In this document: one piece after another, positions 60,286 to 64,000 of the stretch
Numbering within the stretch: position 1 is the stretch's first letter
Layout: each line of letters begins with the position of its first letter
From: Enterococcus aquimarinus
Lineage (GTDB): Bacteria; Bacillota; Bacilli; Lactobacillales; Enterococcaceae
Length of the DNA: 64,000 nt
NCBI RefSeq assembly: GCF_001885765.1
Contig: NZ_JXKD01000007.1
Location: 1-64,000 of the forward strand
Direction of reading: 5' to 3'
The notes under the pieces: generated by a model
What the model was told of the DNA's origin: nothing
What the model saw: the letters and a program-made list of their open reading frames with translations, nothing else
Databases searched by the model: none
Translations under genes and position numbers: made by a program

Positions 60286-61431
60286 TCACATTCCGAGGTT
60301 ATTTAATTTTTCTATGACATCTGTCTTTTGACCTTCCGTCACGTGCGTGTAAATTTGGAGTGTCGTTTTTTCGTCCGCATGGCCCACACGTTGCATGATA
60401 GCTTTGATAGGTACATTTAGTTCAGCTAGTAGTGAAATGTGGCTGTGGCGGAATATGTGAGACGTTAAACGCTTGTTTATCCTTTGTTTGCCTAATTTCT
60501 CGTTATTGTAAGCAAGTGAGTTGTTAACGGTATTAACTTGAATAGGTAAACCCGTTTTTCCTACAAAAATATAACTGTCTTGTGAGTAGTCATCGAATTT
60601 CAATTCGTTTTCGACAATCACCTGATCCAAAATAAACATAGCGCGTTTTGACAATCCAATTTCTCGAAACGAGGCGTTTGTTTTTGTCATTTCTTTTTCA
60701 GCGTTTTTATATCCAGCGGAGTAATCTAACGTTCCATGGATATTTAGTTGTGCGGAGTGTTTTTGGTAATCATGTACCTTCAAACTAATTGCTTCTCCAA
60801 CTCTTAATCCAGTTAAGTACATAAATTCAATCAGATAGCCCATTCGCACTGATTGGTGAGCGCTGTAGTAGCATTTAAGCAATCGGTCAACTTCTTCCTT
60901 CTCTAAGTAGCTTTCCTCGATTCTGGCGTACGTCTCAAGCGTTACGGGTGGCTTTGGTATCTTTGTCTTAACCAAAGGGTTATCAGCTAAATAACCCATG
61001 CTAACAGCATAATCAAACGCCATTTTTAACACTGATTTATATTTTTGATTTTGACTATACGAAAATTGCAAGCTATTAAGATAACGCTGAAAAAATTGAG
61101 GGTCCGTTTTACTAATTTTAGAATTAAGATTGATATTATCGCTTCTTTGCATATATTTTATGACGTTTGAATAGTTTCGTTTCGTGTTGTTTCTGACGGT
61201 CTTTTCATGCATCGTCCACCATTCGTCAATTAATTCACCTAGCGTATGATCCGACATCTTTTTAGTGCTTAGTATTCGTTCGATTTTTTCGTTTAATTCT
61301 TTTTGAGCCTGTTTCTTCGCTTGGTTTGATTGGCTCGTTAGTGTGATGCTGGTTGTTTTTCTTTCGTCAGTATAAGGGTCGTGGTAATGTTCCCTAAACA
61401 CAAAATTCTTACCTCTTTTTTCTATCCACAT
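60286..61431 (-). CDS. int: Tyrosine recombinase (phage integrase)
   Basis: Site-specific integrase of 381 residues. It has an N-terminal arm-binding domain (about 1-65), a SAM-like core-binding domain (about 65-165) and the catalytic domain with Arg in LTGLRVGEAIS, HIFRHSH, GHADEKTT and the nucleophile Tyr in LQIYTHV. It lies at the left end of the element with its C-terminus toward the SRP RNA gene, as usual for an integrase beside its own attachment site. It is on the opposite strand to the Cro-side genes. Confidence 0.93.
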   Translation of the reverse strand: MWIEKRGKNFVFREHYHDPYTDERKTTSITLTSQSNQAKKQAQKELNEKIERILSTKKMSDHTLGELIDEWWTMHEKTVRNNTKRNYSNVIKYMQRSDNINLNSKISKTDPQFFQRYLNSLQFSYSQNQKYKSVLKMAFDYAVSMGYLADNPLVKTKIPKPPVTLETYARIEESYLEKEEVDRLLKCYYSAHQSVRMGYLIEFMYLTGLRVGEAISLKVHDYQKHSAQLNIHGTLDYSAGYKNAEKEMTKTNASFREIGLSKRAMFILDQVIVENELKFDDYSQDSYIFVGKTGLPIQVNTVNNSLAYNNEKLGKQRINKRLTSHIFRHSHISLLAELNVPIKAIMQRVGHADEKTTLQIYTHVTEGQKTDVIEKLNNLGM

Positions 61432-61537
61432 GGTAAACCCTCCTATTAATTGGTATAATAGGCATAGCTAAATAAGGCTATGCTTGTTTAGTCCGACACG
61501 CTTTCTTTTTCGAGGGGAGAGCGTGTTGTTTTTTGTT

Positions 61538-62179
61538 TTATTTTAGGGAGAAAAAGACAGAAGTGTTAAAGTCGGCACCAGTATATTCAAGGATTGTTTC
61601 GTCATCGATTTTCGTCAAGAAACCGAATTTACCGGTAGTGTTAGCACCTTCATATAAATCAACGTTACCAAAAGCTTCACCGTTAGCAAAACTTGGGTAT
61701 TCAGCTTGGGAAACTTCTTCACCACTTGATGAGATAGGTGTAAATATTCCCATTTCGTAATAAGGGACGTCCGCATCTCCTTTGTTGACAACTAAAGCAA
61801 CGTCCACAATAACCCATTCTTGGCCTTCTGGTGGTGCAGCATTAAATTCATTAGCCGCCATTAAATAATCAAGTGCTTCTTGTCCACGGATTACATTTGA
61901 TAGCGTGATAGATAAATTGGCATCTAATGGATCACCATCATTGTTGTAGTAAGTCGTGTCAAAGGTAGCCGTTTCGCCTAATTTGACAGGATTTGAGCGT
62001 TTCCCAACTTCTGATGTTTTTTCCTTTTCTTCTTTTGGTTCCGCAACGGTGCTTTCAACTACTTCCGATTGTTCCGGTGCAGTGCTACTTGATACGGTCA
62101 CATTGTTGTCACTAGAGTCACAAGCGCTTAATAACAATGCGCAAGCAAAACCGATTCCTAAAACTTTTAATTTCTTCAT
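61538..62179 (-). CDS. Prophage-borne lipoprotein
   Basis: Lipoprotein of 213 residues with signal MKKLKVLGIGFACALLLSAC (Cys20). A long Ser/Thr/Glu linker (22-62) precedes a beta-sandwich domain resembling the DUF4352-type immunoglobulin-like family (SNPVKLGETATFDTTYYN, WVIVDVALVVNKG). In this position between integrase and repressor, phages often carry surface proteins that change the host, for example superinfection exclusion; this role is inference. A ribosome site AGAGGTA lies upstream of the ATG. Confidence 0.75.
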   Translation of the reverse strand: MKKLKVLGIGFACALLLSACDSSDNNVTVSSSTAPEQSEVVESTVAEPKEEKEKTSEVGKRSNPVKLGETATFDTTYYNNDGDPLDANLSITLSNVIRGQEALDYLMAANEFNAAPPEGQEWVIVDVALVVNKGDADVPYYEMGIFTPISSSGEEVSQAEYPSFANGEAFGNVDLYEGANTTGKFGFLTKIDDETILEYTGADFNTSVFFSLK

Positions 62180-62230
62180 ACTTTAATACCTCTTTTCTGA
62201 TATAATAGTTTTAACTGTTAATATATTATT

Positions 62231-62274
62231 AAAACCTCAAACGGAGTTGTCGCTCCGCTTGGGGTATTTTTTTA
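62231..62274. terminator. Terminator of the repressor operon
   Basis: CCTCAAACGGAG pairs with CTCCGCTTGGGG (one mismatch and G-U pairs), with T-runs on either strand. It separates the ImmA/repressor genes from the lipoprotein gene. Confidence 0.75.
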
Positions 62275-62619
62275 TTTAGCAAAACGCGTTTCCAGCCCCA
62301 TCCCTAATCCGAACTCTTCTATAAGATAACTGTAATTGTAAAAGCCTTCATTTTCTTTGATGATATTATCAAGCATGAATAAGTTCGCTTCACTTTCCAT
62401 TTTTGCTTTGAAAATAGGAAGTTTATAGAGACTAATATAGTCTTCATGATCTAATACGTGCTTTAATTCATGCAGCAACACCAACTTCATTTTCTTTTCA
62501 CTTAAATTTTCATTTATAAAAATAGTTTTCCATTCTGAGATATAGCAGCCTTCTTTTTCCATATGCATAACCACTAGCTTTATTCCTAATTCTTTTAACT
62601 TCGATTTCAGCCCTTTCAA
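62272..62619 (-). CDS. ImmA/IrrE-family metallopeptidase
   Basis: Zinc peptidase (115 residues) with the HELKHVLDHED motif. Such proteins cleave or antagonise the neighbouring CI-type repressor and trigger induction of the element. It starts with a TTG at 62619 behind GAGGTGAGG and follows the repressor gene by 11 bases on the same strand. It is shorter than ICEBs1 ImmA but of the usual prophage size. Confidence 0.87.
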   Translation of the reverse strand: MKGLKSKLKELGIKLVVMHMEKEGCYISEWKTIFINENLSEKKMKLVLLHELKHVLDHEDYISLYKLPIFKAKMESEANLFMLDNIIKENEGFYNYSYLIEEFGLGMGLETRFAK

Positions 62620-62630
62620 GTAACCTCACC

Positions 62631-62951
62631 TCATTTACCTTTTCTTCCCATCATATAAGCAATAAGAGCATCCTTATCATTTTCAGTTAATTCTTCACCG
62701 TCGAACGAAACTGCATTTTCCAGAGCTTTTCTTAAATCTGTTTCTTTTTGAACTTTAGGTTCTTCACGGTCGAGCAGGTAATCTAGTGAAACATTAAAAT
62801 AATCTGCTACTTTTTGAACGTTCTCTACTTTAGGAGACGAAGAGTCCCATCTTCTAATTTGACCGTTCGAGATACCTGTTTTTCTTTCTATTTCAGCAAA
62901 AGTGGTCTTTTTAGCATCAGCTAAAGATTTAATTTTCTGTGTTAAAGTCAA
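62631..62951 (-). CDS. CI-like XRE-family phage repressor
   Basis: Lysogeny repressor of about 106 residues, with an XRE helix-turn-helix at about 5-60 (TQKIKSLADAKKTTFAEIER, GISNGQIRRWD). The C-terminal part is short and acidic and lacks a LexA-like self-cleavage domain, so control by the adjacent ImmA-type peptidase makes sense. The proposed start is a TTG at 62951 with AAGAAAGG nine bases upstream; a longer frame from 63017 lacks a ribosome site and runs over the operator. Confidence 0.88.
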   Translation of the reverse strand: MTLTQKIKSLADAKKTTFAEIERKTGISNGQIRRWDSSSPKVENVQKVADYFNVSLDYLLDREEPKVQKETDLRKALENAVSFDGEELTENDKDALIAYMMGRKGK

Positions 62952-62987
62952 TGTTATCAACCTTTCTTGACCACACACATAACTAAA

Positions 62988-63185
62988 TAGCGTAAAAGTT
63001 AAAATACTGTTTGACAAATAGCAAATACGCTATTATACTATGAGTGTAAGTTAATTTGATAGACGAAAGCAAACTAAAAACAAACCTTTATAGCATGAAG
63101 TTTGGCGACCCAGTGCAATTTATAGGCGTTTCGTAGGCTTATTTATCTATGAATTGATAATAGCATTTACGCTAATTTAAGTCAA
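62988..63185. promoter_or_regulatory. Lysogeny control region with face-to-face promoters and operators
   Basis: Plus-strand promoter: TTGACA (63011-63016), 17 bp, TATACT (63034-63039). Minus-strand promoter: TTGACT (63185-63180), 17 bp, TATTAT (63162-63157). Each spacer holds an operator-like copy: TAGCAAATACGCTA (63019-63032) and TAGCATTTACGCTA (63161-63174). A half-site TAGCGTA is at 62988-62994. The two promoters point at each other. A weaker minus-strand alternative, TTGTCA-17-TACGCT, lies at 63017-62989. Confidence 0.65.
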
Positions 63186-63244
63186 CGATTTTAGCTAATT
63201 CTATCACTTTAACTTACATATTATGAAGAGAGGTGATGTAACAG

Positions 63245-63448
63245 ATGTCAAACTTAGAAAATGGACGTGCAGCCATTAAGGCGTACATGAAGGAAAATAA
63301 TATTGTCATGGAAGATTTAGCGACTGCTTATGGAGTTTCACGGGTGAGAATGCAACAAATATTGGACGGTCATTGGAGCGGACCAACTGCTAATCAAACG
63401 ATTTTAGAAATTATTCGTGATTATCGGATTAGAGCGCCGAAAGAATAG
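63245..63448 (+). CDS. Cro-like small DNA-binding protein
   Basis: XRE-type helix-turn-helix protein of 67 residues (MEDLATAYGVSRVRMQQIL), likely the antagonist of the repressor encoded divergently. It is the first gene of the early phage operon, behind AGAGAGGTGATG. Size and position fit Cro or a related antirepressor. Confidence 0.8.
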   Translation: MSNLENGRAAIKAYMKENNIVMEDLATAYGVSRVRMQQILDGHWSGPTANQTILEIIRDYRIRAPKE

Positions 63449-63459
63449 GAGGGCTAACC

Positions 63460-63708
63460 ATGAATCTGGCTATTGCAAAGACAGTTCCTGTTGAAAAAAA
63501 GTGGATGCGAAAAGACAACGCGATGAAACATTTTGATTTCGCTGGGAATCAAGTACGTTCGTTTGGTGTGTTACTCAGCGAGTTCAAAAGTCATCCGGAT
63601 TTTTCCCAAGGCTATTTAAACCCGACATACAAATTAGTGCTAATAGACATTGACTTGTTCGAACAGTTTTTAATCTGGAAGCATGATAACAAATTTAAAG
63701 GAGAATGA
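63460..63708 (+). CDS. Small phage protein of unknown function (82 aa)
   Basis: Unrecognised protein following the Cro-like gene by 11 bases behind AGGAGGG. It contains KKWMRKDNAMKHFDFAGNQV and ends in a helix LFEQFLIWKHDNKFKGE; the pattern of aromatic and basic residues resembles small DNA-binding or excisionase-like phage proteins (impression only). It overlaps the next gene if the ATG at 63705 is used. Confidence 0.65.
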   Translation: MNLAIAKTVPVEKKWMRKDNAMKHFDFAGNQVRSFGVLLSEFKSHPDFSQGYLNPTYKLVLIDIDLFEQFLIWKHDNKFKGE

Positions 63709-63710
63709 CC

Positions 63711-63902
63711 TTGAAATACAACATAGCGGAAGAAATCAAAATCGATGGACTGATCAAAGCGAAAATCAGCGAGTTACACAATGAGATTCATCATAGCATT
63801 TTATCAGACAGACAAAAGGAAATGTTACGCCAGGAGTTAAAAGAGTATCAAGATTTGCAGCATAAGAATCGGATGATTCGTCAAGTAGATTTATTAGGTT
63901 AG
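63711..63902 (+). CDS. Small phage protein of unknown function (63-65 aa)
   Basis: Short helical protein (KISELHNEIHHSILSDRQKE and a Lys/Glu-rich helix), probably coiled. The TTG at 63711 has GGAG seven bases upstream; an ATG at 63705 is also possible but too close to the ribosome site. Function unknown. Confidence 0.6.
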   Translation: MKYNIAEEIKIDGLIKAKISELHNEIHHSILSDRQKEMLRQELKEYQDLQHKNRMIRQVDLLG

Positions 63903-63912
63903 GAGGGAAGGT

Positions 63913-64000
63913 ATGAAACGTAAAACGATAGGATTGTACTTAGTCTTGCTAATAGGCTTATCCACAATTAACTGGCGTGGTGCCATTGGGATTGTGGTTC
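63913..64000 (+). CDS. Partial gene: small membrane protein start
   Basis: ATG at 63913 behind AGGAGGGAAG. The visible start MKRKTIGLYLVLLIGLSTIN holds a membrane or signal segment (about residues 5-20) and the frame stays open to the window edge. Family not identifiable. Confidence 0.6.
   Translation, partial: MKRKTIGLYLVLLIGLSTINWRGAIGIVV

Larger units (their letters stand above)
60180..64000. mobile_element. Left end of a prophage or related integrated element
   Basis: Starts just after the SRP RNA gene and runs off the window. It contains a tyrosine integrase, a lipoprotein, an ImmA-like peptidase, a CI-type repressor, a Cro-like protein and three small phage-type genes in lysogeny-module order. 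The expected dnaX gene after the SRP RNA is absent, so the insertion is at that junction. The right end and full size are unknown; a phage-inducible island or conjugative element is also possible. Confidence 0.85.

Noticed and set aside
1-64000. CRISPR array or full insertion sequence
   Set aside because: No regularly spaced direct repeats and no transposase gene or terminal inverted repeats were seen in the window.

Overview
The window looks like the chromosome of a low-GC Gram-positive lactic acid bacterium, most probably an Enterococcus or a close relative. Three things point there: strong AGGAGG-type ribosome sites, many TTG and GTG starts and cre-like catabolite sites; a small SRP RNA next to tadA; and a mix of YitT-type membrane proteins, FlaR-like kinase, dapA/dapB/lysA and GntR/HutC regulators. 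The species call is inference, because no rRNA or marker gene is present.

Most of the window takes host or plant glycans apart. Region 1 (122-10288) has a GntR regulator divergent from an operon of an extended phosphomannose isomerase, a ROK sugar kinase and two divergent GH38 alpha-mannosidase-like enzymes, followed by a small zinc-ribbon gene and a GH29 fucosidase. Region 2 (10361-16772) holds DNA repair, an endonuclease/exonuclease/phosphatase-fold protein, a YczE-like membrane protein, and two converging units with an esterase on each side plus an ATP-grasp enzyme. Region 3 (16783-30477) has a second GH29 enzyme, two near-duplicate sugar-binding lipoproteins, a 1008-residue GH38 alpha-mannosidase, a GH3 beta-glycosidase and a membrane-anchored AraC-type regulator. 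Four promoters here share one architecture: ACATA repeats 18 bp apart, abutting -35, an exact 17-bp spacer, and a cre-like block ending in the -10.

Region 4 (30613-39824) carries an ABC exporter, a FlaR-like kinase, a GyrI-like protein, a five-gene operon (M20 peptidase, YitT, an unidentified permease, two DUF308-like proteins) and cardiolipin synthase. Region 5 (39884-46815) is the most interesting: YitT, PepV-like dipeptidase, glycosylasparaginase, a probable GH151-like alpha-L-fucosidase and a ROK kinase in one operon behind two GTATATAC palindromes, followed by a GntR/HutC regulator. Its content resembles the Lactobacillus casei alf-2 cluster for fucosyl-alpha-1,6-GlcNAc-Asn, with a different fucosidase and possibly a different transporter. 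A DeoR-type regulator and the fucA-fucK-fucI operon (46863-51768) would take the released fucose to DHAP and lactaldehyde. Mannose would enter glycolysis through the ROK kinase and phosphomannose isomerase of region 1.

Region 6 (51892-60175) holds an S66 peptidase, a lipoprotein, an oxidoreductase, lysine-synthesis genes (dapB, dapA, divergent lysA), a zinc metallopeptidase, tadA and the SRP RNA. From about 60180 to the right edge is the left end of a prophage or similar element (integrase, lipoprotein, ImmA-like peptidase, CI-like repressor, Cro-like regulator, small phage genes). It lies where dnaX would be expected after the SRP RNA gene.
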